The notes under the pieces: generated by a model
Told to the model about the DNA's origin: nothing
Seen by the model: only the letters and a program-made list of their open reading frames with translations
The model's database searches: none
Made by a program: the position numbers and the translations under genes
Assembly: GCA_041655765.1 (NCBI GenBank)
Contig: JBBAEU010000013.1
Span: 1 to 64,000 of the forward strand
Direction: 5' to 3'
DNA: 64,000 bases
Source of the DNA: Brumimicrobium sp041655765
GTDB lineage: Bacteria; Bacteroidota; Bacteroidia; Flavobacteriales_D; Crocinitomicaceae
Part shown: positions 9,226 to 18,317 of the stretch, piece by piece
How positions within the stretch are numbered: the first letter of the stretch is position 1
Layout of the letters: every line of letters begins with the position of its first letter

Positions 9226-10074
9226 TTATTTTGCTACATCATGCTTAATCAACATATCCACTAAAGAAATCGATGAGTTCTCCATTTCGTTAACAATACC
9301 TTCAACTTTAGAGATGATATAGTTATAGAAAATCTGAAGTATCATCGCTGCAATCAACCCAAATACAGTTGTTAATAACGAAACCTGGATACCCCCAGCG
9401 ACTGTGATTGGTGACACCTGACCATCTTCAACAATTTTTTCGAATGCGAAAATCATCCCGATTACTGTTCCTAAGAATCCTAGCATTGGTGCGATAGCAA
9501 TAAATAAAGTAATCCAAGTGATACCTTTTTCTAATAACCCCATTTGAACACCTCCGTACGAAACTAGGTTTTTCTCAACGGACTCAATGCCTTCGTCTAT
9601 TCGAGATAAGCCTTGGTAATATATGGAGGCTATTGGGCCACGGGTGTTTCTAGCAAGATCCATTGCTCCTGCAATGTCTTTATCTGCAACTTTCGCTTCA
9701 ATATCTGCAACAAACTTTTTAGTGTTTATTGATGAAAGGTTTAGATAAATAATACGTTCAATACAAATTGCTAGACCAACGATAAGGTCAATCAATACCA
9801 ATCCCATCCAGAACGGATCCCCTTCAATAAACTTTCTTTTTAGCATTGAAACGAAACCAACTTCAGTTTCAGCTTCTTCTACTGCTTCAACGGACTCCAT
9901 ATCGTCTTGGGTTTCATCTACTGCGATTGTAGTGAGTTCAGCATCAGCTGAATCTACCAATTCATTTTCAATGGTGTCTATTGCCTCTTCTTGTGCATCC
10001 TGTGCATAAGATAATGTGTTAAAACCGAATATTAATACTCCGGCAATTACTAAAGATTTAACTATTTTTTTCAT
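9226..10074 (-). CDS. MotA/TolQ/ExbB proton channel family protein
   Basis: Proton-channel subunit of 282 aa. It has an N-terminal signal peptide (cleavage near YAQ, residue 24), an acidic low-complexity segment (about 25-72), one helix at about 92-112, and the two C-terminal ExbB helices (about 185-210 and 225-250). The hallmark APMLGFLGTVIGMI is present. The periplasmic acidic extension is typical of Bacteroidota ExbB and absent from E. coli ExbB. It is the first gene of the operon with the small membrane protein and two exbD genes, and a matching promoter lies at 10104-10134. Confidence 0.92.
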   Translation of the reverse strand: MKKIVKSLVIAGVLIFGFNTLSYAQDAQEEAIDTIENELVDSADAELTTIAVDETQDDMESVEAVEEAETEVGFVSMLKRKFIEGDPFWMGLVLIDLIVGLAICIERIIYLNLSSINTKKFVADIEAKVADKDIAGAMDLARNTRGPIASIYYQGLSRIDEGIESVEKNLVSYGGVQMGLLEKGITWITLFIAIAPMLGFLGTVIGMIFAFEKIVEDGQVSPITVAGGIQVSLLTTVFGLIAAMILQIFYNYIISKVEGIVNEMENSSISLVDMLIKHDVAK

Positions 10075-10103
10075 GTTCTTAATAAAAATATAAATTAATT
10101 GTG

Positions 10104-10134
10104 TAAAGTTAAAAATAATCTAATAAACTCCAAA
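10104..10134 (-). promoter_or_regulatory. Bacteroidota-type promoter for the exbB operon
   Basis: On the minus strand a TTTG -33 box (complement of 10131-10134) is followed after 19 bases by TAACTTTA (complement of 10104-10111), one base off the TAnnTTTG -7 consensus. It lies about 30 bases before the exbB start codon. Confidence 0.5.
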
Positions 10135-10149
10135 AATTCTAAAAAATTG

Positions 10150-10242
10150 TGGCGGAGAGAGAGGGATTCGAACCCTCGATTCCGCTATAAACGGAATACT
10201 CGCTTTCCAGGCGAGCCAGTTCAACCACTCCTGCACCTCTCC
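10150..10242 (-). tRNA. tRNA-Ser (anticodon GGA)
   Basis: A class II tRNA of 93 nt including an encoded CCA. The acceptor stem is GGAGAGG with TCTCTCC, discriminator G. The anticodon arm CTCGC-CTGGAAA-GCGAG gives anticodon GGA. There is a long variable arm (ATTCCG...CGGAAT) and a T arm GAGGG-TTCGAAT-CCCTC. The long variable arm and the GGA anticodon identify serine. It lies between kynureninase and exbB, reading the same way as both. Confidence 0.97.
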
Positions 10243-10372
10243 TCAAAATTATTCTAAAGAATTATTTAGAAGTTGCTAATGTACTAAAATAAATTAATCC
10301 AATCGCATTTGTATTAATAAAGAATGTGTGTAGGCTCGTTTCTAACTATTTAATGGTATAAATGGTAAAAAA

Positions 10373-10406
10373 AACAGAGGAGAAAACGGGCGTTTTCTCC
10401 TCTGTT
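10373..10406 (-). terminator. Intrinsic terminator downstream of kynureninase
   Basis: A perfect 16-bp stem (AACAGAGGAGAAAACG with its complement) has a 2-base GG loop and is followed on the minus strand by a run of T. It lies about 115 bases after the kynU stop codon and separates that transcript from the tRNA-Ser gene. Confidence 0.85.
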
Positions 10407-10522
10407 AAAACTAACACTACTAATTATGAAACTTAACTACTACTATAATTACTAAACTATCTTATTGCCCTTTTGTTGTGCAATGAGATTTAAAAAATGT
10501 TAAAAAATCATGATTTATAATT

Positions 10523-11800
10523 TTAAAGAATAGAATCCTTTAAAATTTGGCCAAAAAGAAAACAATCTTGATAAGAATTGTACAGCGGAACAGGTGCAAT
10601 TCTAATTACATTTGGCTCCCTCCAATCGGCTACAACACCTGCTTTTGAAAGTTTGTCAAACAATGGCTTTCCTTGTCCATGTGCCAATATACTCAATTGT
10701 GAACCTCTCTCTTCTTTGTTTTTTGGCGTGATAATTTCAAAGCTCGCATTTTCTACAGAATTAGAAATATCTTCAATAATAAACTCTAAAAATGCAGTTA
10801 AATCATCTCTTTTTTTACCGATTGCGTGCATGCCTACTTCATCAAAAATATCTAAAGAAGCTAAATGAGCTGCTTGACCAAGAATTGGGGCATTACTCAA
10901 TTGCCACGATTCTGCCGTTGGTATGGGCTGAAACTTCGACTCCATTAAAAACCTACGCTCTTTATTGTGTCCCCACCAACCTGCAAATCGAATAAGGTTT
11001 TCATTGACTACATGATTTTCATGTACAAACAGACCTGCAACACCACCAGGTGAAGAGTTTAAATATTTATACGTACACCAAGCCGCAAAGTCAACCTGCC
11101 ATTCGTGAAGTTTTAACTCTACATTTCCTGCCGCATGCGCTAAGTCGAAACCTACAATAGCACCAACCTTATGCCCTGCTCTTGTAATCGACTCCATATT
11201 TAGCAATTGACCTGTATAGTAATTTAATCCACCAAACATCACCATTGCCAGCTCATCTCCGAGTTCATTGATTTTATTAATAATATCTTCATGTCGGATA
11301 AGATGTTCTCCTTCGCGTGGAGAAACTTCTACAATCGCTTCGTCTGGATTAAATCCGTGGTGTACTGCTTGAGATTGCAAAGCATAATGGTCAGATGGAA
11401 AGGCTTTTGCTTCGCATATTATTTTATAACGTTCTTTGGTTGGTCGATAAAATGAAACCATCAATAAATGAAGGTTTGTTGTTAAAGAATGGGTGATAAC
11501 AACTTCTTTGTTTGTCGCACCAACAATCTTGGCTGATTTTTCGGTTAAAAATTCGTGATATGAAAACCATGGCTTTTTTGCCTCAAAGTGACCTTCTACT
11601 CCCCATTTTGCCCATTCATCTAGTTCATTGTTAATATAAGCTTTGGTTCGTTTGGGCTGTAGTCCAAGCGAATTTCCCGTGAAATAGATTACACCTTTAT
11701 CATGAAATGTAGGAAAATGAAATTCATCTCTCCACTTGCTTAAAGGATCGTTTAAGTCTTTGTTTTTTGCAAATTCAAGTGTGTTTTTGAAATCTGTCAT
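10523..11800 (-). CDS. kynU: Kynureninase
   Basis: PLP-dependent enzyme of 425 aa that cleaves kynurenine or 3-hydroxykynurenine to (hydroxy)anthranilate plus alanine in tryptophan catabolism. Seen: the N-terminal ITGNSLG-like block (IYFTGNSLGLQPK), GFDLAHAAGN, which holds the PLP-contacting Asp and His, and the PLP-lysine motif TYKYLNSSPGG. The length is standard. It appears to be a single-gene unit with a strong terminator. The preceding pathway enzyme, kynurenine 3-monooxygenase, is encoded about 35 kb away in this window, so the pathway is split. Confidence 0.95.
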   Translation of the reverse strand: MTDFKNTLEFAKNKDLNDPLSKWRDEFHFPTFHDKGVIYFTGNSLGLQPKRTKAYINNELDEWAKWGVEGHFEAKKPWFSYHEFLTEKSAKIVGATNKEVVITHSLTTNLHLLMVSFYRPTKERYKIICEAKAFPSDHYALQSQAVHHGFNPDEAIVEVSPREGEHLIRHEDIINKINELGDELAMVMFGGLNYYTGQLLNMESITRAGHKVGAIVGFDLAHAAGNVELKLHEWQVDFAAWCTYKYLNSSPGGVAGLFVHENHVVNENLIRFAGWWGHNKERRFLMESKFQPIPTAESWQLSNAPILGQAAHLASLDIFDEVGMHAIGKKRDDLTAFLEFIIEDISNSVENASFEIITPKNKEERGSQLSILAHGQGKPLFDKLSKAGVVADWREPNVIRIAPVPLYNSYQDCFLFGQILKDSIL

Positions 11801-11889
11801 GGTCTATGCTTTTTATAAAGGTCGAAATTATAAAAAAAATACGGATGTCAAACATCCGCATTTAATTTATCTAACTCTAAATATGTTGA

Positions 11890-13014
11890 TTATTGAATAA
11901 TCACTTTTCTTGTTGATTCTCCTACTTTGATAATATATATGCCTTTGTCCAAACTTGCTACTGGAATTTCAATTTGAGTGGACGAAGAAGTTGTTTTAAA
12001 AACCTCTTTTCCATTCATGTCTAATAAAATTATAGGACTTTGAATTGATTTATCAAAGTTTACAAATAGAATTTCTGAAGCTGGGTTTGGATAAATTGAA
12101 AACTTAAATATTGCATCTTCTGTAGGAACACTAAGTAACGGATTTTCGTAGCGGTTAAAAAACTTCCAAATTTCACCAGAGTATGAAATATCGTGAATAC
12201 CTGTACGAAGCCATATGTGTCCTGCATCATTTACTTTAAAAAGTTCAACAACAGATTCGTCATCTCCATTTGGATAAACAAAATGTTCAACTGTAAATCC
12301 ATCGGCTACCAAATCTGGCAATATTTCTTGAGTTGGAGTAATGTCACAATTATTATTATCTACCCAGAAGTCAATTAAATCTGCTACGTTTGACCCAAAA
12401 ATATTACTGTCATACCCAACAGTAGCATCAGTTGTTCCGTGAAAGTGGGCAATGGGAATTGCACGGTTGGGATTGGCAAGTGTTAAACCACTTCCGAATG
12501 TTCCAGCAACGGATGCAAATGCAGTAAACTTTGTATTTCCCTCTATCGCTAATCGTTGTGTCATAAAGCCTCCCATAGAAAATCCACAAGCGTAAACTTT
12601 TCCAACATTAACACTATAATTATTCATTGTTTCATCAATAATGGTGTGAATAAAACCGATGTCATTAATTGTAGCATTCGGATAAATTCCTGCCACGCCC
12701 GCTTGGGAATTCCACGCAGTCATTCCCGTTAATCCGTCAACCAAAGATTCAGGTGCTAAAACAATTACATTTGCAGTGTCGGCGATATTATCAAATTCAA
12801 TTCCTTTAAAATTGGTAGCATTGTCTCCCATTCCGTGAAGTGTTACGACCAATGATGCAGGATTAGCGGCATTGTAATTTGGTGAAACATATCTCCAATA
12901 CATTCTTTCAATTCCATCGTGTGTGATAAATTCTTGTTCCCATTGTGAAAAGGTCTGTAAACCTATGATTAATGAAAATGCAAGAACCAATGCTTTTGTA
13001 GATGTTTTTTTCAT
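11890..13014 (-). CDS. Secreted PHB-depolymerase-like esterase with T9SS sorting domain
   Basis: Exported protein of 374 aa. Signal peptide at 1-23 (ends TFSQ), then an alpha/beta-hydrolase domain (about 30-290) of the LpqC/feruloyl-esterase/PHB-depolymerase type with VVTLHGMGDN (oxyanion region), the nucleophile elbow GFSMGG near residue 150, and candidate catalytic Asp and His further on. The last about 70 residues (from FSIYPNPASE) are a type A por-secretion C-terminal sorting domain, so it should leave the cell or sit on its surface through the type IX system. The substrate (polyester or acylated polysaccharide) cannot be told. It lies 90 bases upstream of kynU on the same strand but seems functionally unrelated. 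Confidence 0.88.
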   Translation of the reverse strand: MKKTSTKALVLAFSLIIGLQTFSQWEQEFITHDGIERMYWRYVSPNYNAANPASLVVTLHGMGDNATNFKGIEFDNIADTANVIVLAPESLVDGLTGMTAWNSQAGVAGIYPNATINDIGFIHTIIDETMNNYSVNVGKVYACGFSMGGFMTQRLAIEGNTKFTAFASVAGTFGSGLTLANPNRAIPIAHFHGTTDATVGYDSNIFGSNVADLIDFWVDNNNCDITPTQEILPDLVADGFTVEHFVYPNGDDESVVELFKVNDAGHIWLRTGIHDISYSGEIWKFFNRYENPLLSVPTEDAIFKFSIYPNPASEILFVNFDKSIQSPIILLDMNGKEVFKTTSSSTQIEIPVASLDKGIYIIKVGESTRKVIIQ

Positions 13015-13318
13015 AATTTTAGTACTTATTAGATATTAATTAAAATCAATTAACAAATTGGTAAAGTTTTGACTAATTTAATCATTTTATTTGAATTCTA
13101 TAACAAAGTTTTTGAATATTTTTAATTTTTATATATCCGAATTTTGAGTTTTTTCATCGAAAAATAAATAATTTAGAATTAATTTTGTTCTTAAATATTA
13201 AATATACAGTAATTTAGGATTAATTTAAAATTATCTATTTTATTGAATATGTAGTTGTTGGATACTTCTTCTTTGATATTTGTTTGTGCAGATTTAAAGA
13301 TAAACATAGAAACATAAC
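13015..13318. other. Intergenic region, no gene seen
   Basis: A divergent, very AT-rich spacer between the esterase (minus) and the alpha/beta hydrolase (plus). I find no ORF, RNA gene, strong hairpin or convincing TTTG/TAnnTTTG promoter pair. Confidence 0.6.
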
Positions 13319-14434
13319 ATGGGAGAAATATTTTTATATTTGGGTATATTAATAGCTGTAATTTTTGGTGTTTTTATAATACTCATACTAATTATTCGAT
13401 TGTATAGTCGTGGTAAATTAAAACCTTTACGTGATGAAAAAGGGAATGAAATTAAAGGATCAATTGCTGAAAAAAAATTCATAGAAGTAGGAGGCATTAA
13501 GCAAGGACTTTTTATCCGTTCTGAAAATTATAATAATCCTGTTATTTTATTCTTACATGGAGGACCAGGTGGACCTGAATTACCAACACTTCTTCCATTT
13601 GAAACCACGGAAAGGCTCGAGAAATATTTCACTGTTTGTTATTGGGAGCAAAGGAACTCAGGGATGAGTTATAATAAACATATAGATTTAAAAACACTTA
13701 CTATAGCTCAATTTATTGAAGACATTTTTCAAGTTACCGAGTATTTAAAACAACGTTTTAATCAAGAAAAAATATATCTACTTGGACATTCCTGGGGGTC
13801 TTATCTTGGTATAAAAACAATTCAAAAACACCCACAATATTATATAGCTTTTGTTGGTGTAGGACAATTAACTAACCAAAAACAATCAGAAATTTTGGCT
13901 TATGATTATATGCTTAAACTTGCCACAGAAAAAAATCAAAATTCGGATATAAAAAAATTAAAAAAATACGACAGAGATAATCTCGAGTTTGTTAATGATT
14001 TTACCTATATAGCTCAAGTTCGAGGTTCATTATTAAATAAATACGGAATTGGTTCTACGCGTGATAAGCCTTCCTCCACAATGGCTATGTTAAAACTTGT
14101 TTTGAAATTTGAAGGTTATACTTTAATGGAAAAAGTAAATTATTTAAAAGGTATGATTTCATCTACAAAGTCTTTATGGTCGAAAGTTGTGGAGGATAAT
14201 TTGTTCGAATCTTCTACTCAATTTCAAGTTCCTGTCTATATAGCGCATGGTAAATACGATTATCAAGTTTCTTATTCTTTATCTCGTGAATGGTTTGAAA
14301 AAATAGAAGCACCCAAAAAAGCTTTTTATACTTTCGAAAACTCAGCACATGGGGTCATGGTGGAAGAACCAGAAAAGTTTATACAAATTATGAAAGATAT
14401 TGCAAAACAGACTAATTTGCAATTGACCTTTTAA
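13319..14434 (+). CDS. Membrane-anchored alpha/beta hydrolase (proline iminopeptidase-like)
   Basis: Protein of 371 aa. A hydrophobic N-terminal helix (about 4-30) anchors it. The hydrolase domain has LFLHGGPGGPE (the HGGPGG oxyanion motif typical of prolyl iminopeptidases, family S33), YWEQRNSGMS (the DQRGxGxS position) and the nucleophile elbow GHSWGS near residue 160. The C-terminal His is in ENSAHG. Whether it is a peptidase or another hydrolase is not decidable from sequence. It appears monocistronic and converges on the next gene with a gap of only 13 bases. Confidence 0.85.
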   Translation: MGEIFLYLGILIAVIFGVFIILILIIRLYSRGKLKPLRDEKGNEIKGSIAEKKFIEVGGIKQGLFIRSENYNNPVILFLHGGPGGPELPTLLPFETTERLEKYFTVCYWEQRNSGMSYNKHIDLKTLTIAQFIEDIFQVTEYLKQRFNQEKIYLLGHSWGSYLGIKTIQKHPQYYIAFVGVGQLTNQKQSEILAYDYMLKLATEKNQNSDIKKLKKYDRDNLEFVNDFTYIAQVRGSLLNKYGIGSTRDKPSSTMAMLKLVLKFEGYTLMEKVNYLKGMISSTKSLWSKVVEDNLFESSTQFQVPVYIAHGKYDYQVSYSLSREWFEKIEAPKKAFYTFENSAHGVMVEEPEKFIQIMKDIAKQTNLQLTF

Positions 14435-14447
14435 TAATAAGAAAAAA

Positions 14448-15104
14448 TTATACTTCAACTGATTCAGGGTCTGCTCCTAATTCAATTAAAGCCTTGGTAA
14501 TATCTTGGGTAAATTCTTTTGGACCGCATACGTAAAATTGTAAGTCAAATCGCCCAATATTTTCGATTAAAAATGCTTTGTCAATGTGTCTTTCTTTAAA
14601 TCCAATAACACCTTGACGGGTAAATACGTTTTGAAAAGCATTTCCAAGCATTTGATGTAACTCCTCTCCGTATATAATGTCTTGTTCTGTCTTATTTGAA
14701 TACAAAAGTGCGTGTCCTTTTATGTTTCCACTTAAAAATAATGCACGAAAAATTGCCATAAACGGTGTGATTCCTGTTCCTCCTGCTAAAAAGAGGCCAT
14801 GACCTTTATATTTTATTGTGTCAAAGGTATTGTGAAGAATAAGTTCATCTCCATTTTTTAGTTTGCCAATTTGTTGGGTAACACCATTGTTTTCTTCATA
14901 GATTTTAATGGTTAACTCCAACTCATCCCAATCACTTAACGATGTAAATGTAAACGGTCTGCTTTTATCTTCCCATCCTTCAACATTGGCAGAAAAATGC
15001 CCTGCTGTTCCAGGTCTATAAACCAATCCTTTTGGTTTTTCTAATATAATTCGTTTTACGTCATGTGTCACATAGCTCGTATGTAAAATCTTTAAATTTT
15101 TCAT
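14448..15104 (-). CDS. Ferredoxin/flavodoxin reductase-like FAD-binding oxidoreductase
   Basis: FNR-family protein of 218 aa: an FAD-binding barrel with RPFTFTS (the RxYS/T flavin motif, about residue 49), then an NAD(P)-binding lobe with GGTGITPF (about 108) and the C-terminal YVCGPKEF. There is no iron-sulfur or haem domain, so it passes electrons between NAD(P)H and an external carrier. The electron partner is not suggested by neighbours. Length is short but complete for a stand-alone reductase. Confidence 0.85.
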   Translation of the reverse strand: MKNLKILHTSYVTHDVKRIILEKPKGLVYRPGTAGHFSANVEGWEDKSRPFTFTSLSDWDELELTIKIYEENNGVTQQIGKLKNGDELILHNTFDTIKYKGHGLFLAGGTGITPFMAIFRALFLSGNIKGHALLYSNKTEQDIIYGEELHQMLGNAFQNVFTRQGVIGFKERHIDKAFLIENIGRFDLQFYVCGPKEFTQDITKALIELGADPESVEV

Positions 15105-15449
15105 TCAGGTTTATATTTATTGGGCTCTAATTTAATCTTTTTATCTGAGTTATATATTAAAGTATTTAATTATTGTTTCTTCATTTTTGATTTCAATACA
15201 AAAAAACTTAAAAATCGTTTTTAGAAGTTTTGATTTTTTTTATACTTTTACACCATGAAAATGAATAAGATTCATCTTAAAGACAATGTAAAAGGATACA
15301 AAAACCCCTACAACCACTCTCTTTTTCAAGCAACTTCTTTAATAGTAAGGACAAATAAATGTCAGGTAACAGGTCTTCCATAAATTTCTTTCTTTTTAAA
15401 AACTTATTAGAAAAAATAATAGAAAGAATGATGAAAAGACAAGTTATAA
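15105..15449. other. Intergenic region upstream of purC
   Basis: A 345-base AT-rich spacer. It holds one possible 42-codon ORF (15255-15383) that begins MKMNKIHLKDN. There is no known homology, no good promoter consensus, and nothing like a known purine riboswitch. It may be leader sequence for the purC cluster. Confidence 0.4.
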
Positions 15450-16403
15450 ATGAAAAAAACCATACTTAAAACAAATTTTAATTTCCCAAACCAACTGAAA
15501 TCGTATAAAGGAAAGGTTAGAGATGTTTATACGATTAAAAACGACATCTTGGTTGTCGTTGCATCCGATAGAATTTCAGCTTTTGACCATATTTTACCTT
15601 CTGGGATTCCGTATAAAGGACAAGTTCTCAACCAAATATCTACCTATTTTTTGGAGGAAACCAAAGACATTGTTCCCAATTGGTTGATAGGAACACCTGA
15701 CCCATGCGTTTCTGTCGGATATAAATGCGAGCCAATCCGCGTTGAGATGGTAATCCGTGGCTATCTCACTGGCCATGCGTTTCGTGAATATAAATTGGGA
15801 AAGAGAACCTTATGCGGAGTAAATCTCCCAGACGGCTTAAAAGAAAATGACCCTTTTCCAGAACCCATCATCACTCCTGCGATTAAAGCAGATTCGGGTC
15901 ATGATGAAGACATTTCTAAAGCAGATATTATTTCAAAAAAGTACGTTTCTGAAGAGATTTATTCTCAAATGGAAAAATACACAAAGGCATTATTCAAAAG
16001 AGGGACTGAAATTGCTGCAGAAAAAGGGCTGATACTTGTCGATACAAAGTATGAATTTGGATTGAGAAATGGAGAATTAATTCTCATTGATGAAATTCAT
16101 ACACCCGACTCTTCTCGTTACTTTTATGCAGATGGATATGAAGAAAGACAGCTACGAGGAGAGCCCCAAAGACAATTGTCAAAGGAATTTGTAAGAGAAT
16201 GGTTGATGGAACATGGTTTTCAAGGATTAGCAGGTCAGCAAATGCCTTTGATGCCAAATGATTTTATAAATACTGTTTCAGAAAGATATATTGAATTATT
16301 TGAAAAGGTAACAGGAAAGAAATTTATCGGTGCGGATGACTTTCAGATAGAACAACGTATTTATTCAAATACCGTGAAGTTTCTCGATAAAATCTCCGTT
16401 TGA
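15450..16403 (+). CDS. purC: SAICAR synthase (phosphoribosylaminoimidazole-succinocarboxamide synthase)
   Basis: ATP-dependent ligase joining CAIR and aspartate in purine synthesis. At 317 aa it is of the longer type resembling yeast Ade1 rather than the about 240-aa Bacillus type. Seen: YKGKVRDVY at the start (ATP-site SAICAR motif), ASDRISAFD, VRGYLTGHAF-like (VIRGYLTGHAF), and LIDEIHTPDSSRY near residue 212, a PROSITE-type signature. It starts the purC-purF-pyrG-carA-pabA-pabB-purL run. Confidence 0.95.
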   Translation: MKKTILKTNFNFPNQLKSYKGKVRDVYTIKNDILVVVASDRISAFDHILPSGIPYKGQVLNQISTYFLEETKDIVPNWLIGTPDPCVSVGYKCEPIRVEMVIRGYLTGHAFREYKLGKRTLCGVNLPDGLKENDPFPEPIITPAIKADSGHDEDISKADIISKKYVSEEIYSQMEKYTKALFKRGTEIAAEKGLILVDTKYEFGLRNGELILIDEIHTPDSSRYFYADGYEERQLRGEPQRQLSKEFVREWLMEHGFQGLAGQQMPLMPNDFINTVSERYIELFEKVTGKKFIGADDFQIEQRIYSNTVKFLDKISV

Positions 16404-16449
16404 AAGCTACTCAATTGTGGTTTTTTAAAAAAATAAAAAAAACAAAAAA

Positions 16450-18297
16450 ATGTCTGATAATTTAAAACATGAATGTGGCTTAGCTTATATCCGCCTACGA
16501 AAGCCATTTTCTTTTTATCAAGAAAAATATGGAGATGCATTTTATGGCTTAAAGAAGCTGTATCTTTTGATGGAAAAGCAGAGGAATAGAGGACAAGATG
16601 GTGCGGGGTTGGGTGTACTTAAATTAGATGTGCCACGAGGTGATAAATTTCTTAGAAGAATTCGGGTTTCGGGCGGAAATGCTGTTAATAAAATTTTTAA
16701 AAGAATCGAAAAAGATACCTTGCGAATTGAACTCGAAAATAAACAGTCAATTGGAAAACTAACCAATTTAAAAGAATGTTCAGACTTTGCAGGAGAAGTG
16801 TTGATGGGACATTTAAGGTATGCAACACAAGGTTTAAACAACATTGAGTTTTGCCACCCTTTTGTAATCACAAATCATAATCCCTCAAGAAATTTGGCCA
16901 TGGCAGGGAATTTTAACCTAATTAATACTGACGAATTATTCCAATTTTTAGGTTTATCAACAAATGGCGTTTTATCTCAAAGCGATTTGGGAGCAATGAT
17001 TGAAACATTTTATCACTTTTTAGATCAAGAACTTACTAAAAACCCCAATCAATTGGATGTAAATAGTATGTTGAAACAAGCGAGCGACTTATTTGATGGC
17101 GGCTATGTTTGTTGCGGAATCATTGGAAATGGCGACAGTTTTGTGTTGAGAGATAAATACGGAATCCGTCCTGCGTTTTTTATGACAAATGATGAGTTTG
17201 TGGTAGCTGCATCGGAGCGACCCGCAATAATGACCAGCTTTAATGCACCATTAGAAGAAATTAGAGAAATACCTGCAGGACACGCATTAATCGTTAAAAA
17301 GAATGGTGATTTTTCAGTTGAGAAAATAAATGAGGATGATGTAACCCAGTCGCCATGTAGTTTTGAACGAATTTATTTTAGTCGTGGAAACGATAAAGAC
17401 ATATACGAAGAGCGTATAAATTTGGGTAAAAACTTAGTTCAAAAAGTGCTTTTGTCGCTTAATAATGATTTAGATAATGTGGTTTTTTCATTTATTCCTA
17501 ACACTGCGGAATTGGCTTTTTATGGGATGATACAAGGTTTAGAAAGGAAATTGAATGATGAAACAACCGATTATATATTGAGAAACAAACCAGACTTATC
17601 TTTTGATGATGTTGAACTTCTCTTAAATCGGAAAATTCGGATTGAGAAAGTGATACAGAAAGATGTGAAAATGAGAACATTTATTACCAATGACAATGGG
17701 AGAAACGAACTCGTTAATCATGTTTATGATGTTACTTATGATGTGGTTCGGCCAACAGATACACTCGTTGTTATTGATGATAGTATTGTGCGAGGGACAA
17801 CGCTTAAGCAAAGTATTATTCGGATTTTGGATAGGCTGAATCCTAAAAAAATAATCATTGTTTCTTCTGCTCCGCAAATAAGGTATCCAGATTGTTATGG
17901 GATTGATATGAGTAAATTAGGAGATTTTATTGCGTTTCAATCCGTGATTGAGTTAATTAATGAGTACAACATGACGGATGAGTTCTCAGAAATCTATCAA
18001 CTCTGTAAAACTGCCGAAAAGGAAAATCGACTAAAAGAAGAAAATTATGTCAAAAGAATCTATGATTTCTTTAGCGAAGAGGAAATAACTAAAAAAATCA
18101 GTCAAATGCTTCGCCCAGAAGGCATACAAGCAGAGGTTGAAGTAATTTATCAAACCGTTTCTGGTTTACACAAAGCTTGTTCAATGCACAAAGGAGATTG
18201 GTATTTTACTGGGAATTATCCAACACCGGGAGGAAACAGGGTTTCAAATCGGGCATTTTTAAATTTTATAGAAAAGAAGAACCTACGGGGTTATTAA
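16450..18297 (+). CDS. purF: Amidophosphoribosyltransferase (PurF), Bacteroidota type
   Basis: First committed enzyme of purine synthesis: glutamine plus PRPP give phosphoribosylamine. Length is 615 aa, longer than E. coli PurF (505). The N-terminal nucleophile is Cys9 in KHECGLAYI, after an eight-residue stretch that resembles the self-cleaved propeptide of Bacillus PurF. RGQDGAG follows near residue 48. The PRPP-binding motif VVIDDSIVRGTT is near residue 440. A C-terminal extension of about 100 residues is typical of the Bacteroidota form. It lies 46 bases after purC and 20 bases before pyrG. Confidence 0.92.
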   Translation: MSDNLKHECGLAYIRLRKPFSFYQEKYGDAFYGLKKLYLLMEKQRNRGQDGAGLGVLKLDVPRGDKFLRRIRVSGGNAVNKIFKRIEKDTLRIELENKQSIGKLTNLKECSDFAGEVLMGHLRYATQGLNNIEFCHPFVITNHNPSRNLAMAGNFNLINTDELFQFLGLSTNGVLSQSDLGAMIETFYHFLDQELTKNPNQLDVNSMLKQASDLFDGGYVCCGIIGNGDSFVLRDKYGIRPAFFMTNDEFVVAASERPAIMTSFNAPLEEIREIPAGHALIVKKNGDFSVEKINEDDVTQSPCSFERIYFSRGNDKDIYEERINLGKNLVQKVLLSLNNDLDNVVFSFIPNTAELAFYGMIQGLERKLNDETTDYILRNKPDLSFDDVELLLNRKIRIEKVIQKDVKMRTFITNDNGRNELVNHVYDVTYDVVRPTDTLVVIDDSIVRGTTLKQSIIRILDRLNPKKIIIVSSAPQIRYPDCYGIDMSKLGDFIAFQSVIELINEYNMTDEFSEIYQLCKTAEKENRLKEENYVKRIYDFFSEEEITKKISQMLRPEGIQAEVEVIYQTVSGLHKACSMHKGDWYFTGNYPTPGGNRVSNRAFLNFIEKKNLRGY

Positions 18298-18317
18298 ATA
18301 AGGAAAACAGAAAAACA

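Noticed and set aside
15255..15383. 42-codon ORF upstream of purC
   Set aside because: No known motif, no good promoter, and short ORFs like this arise by chance in AT-rich spacers; kept only as a note in the gap entry.
18177..18317. Extra 47 codons upstream of pyrG
   Set aside because: They overlap the purF 3' end and encode nothing CTP-synthase-like; the family N-terminus begins at the ATG at 18318, preceded by an A-rich tract.
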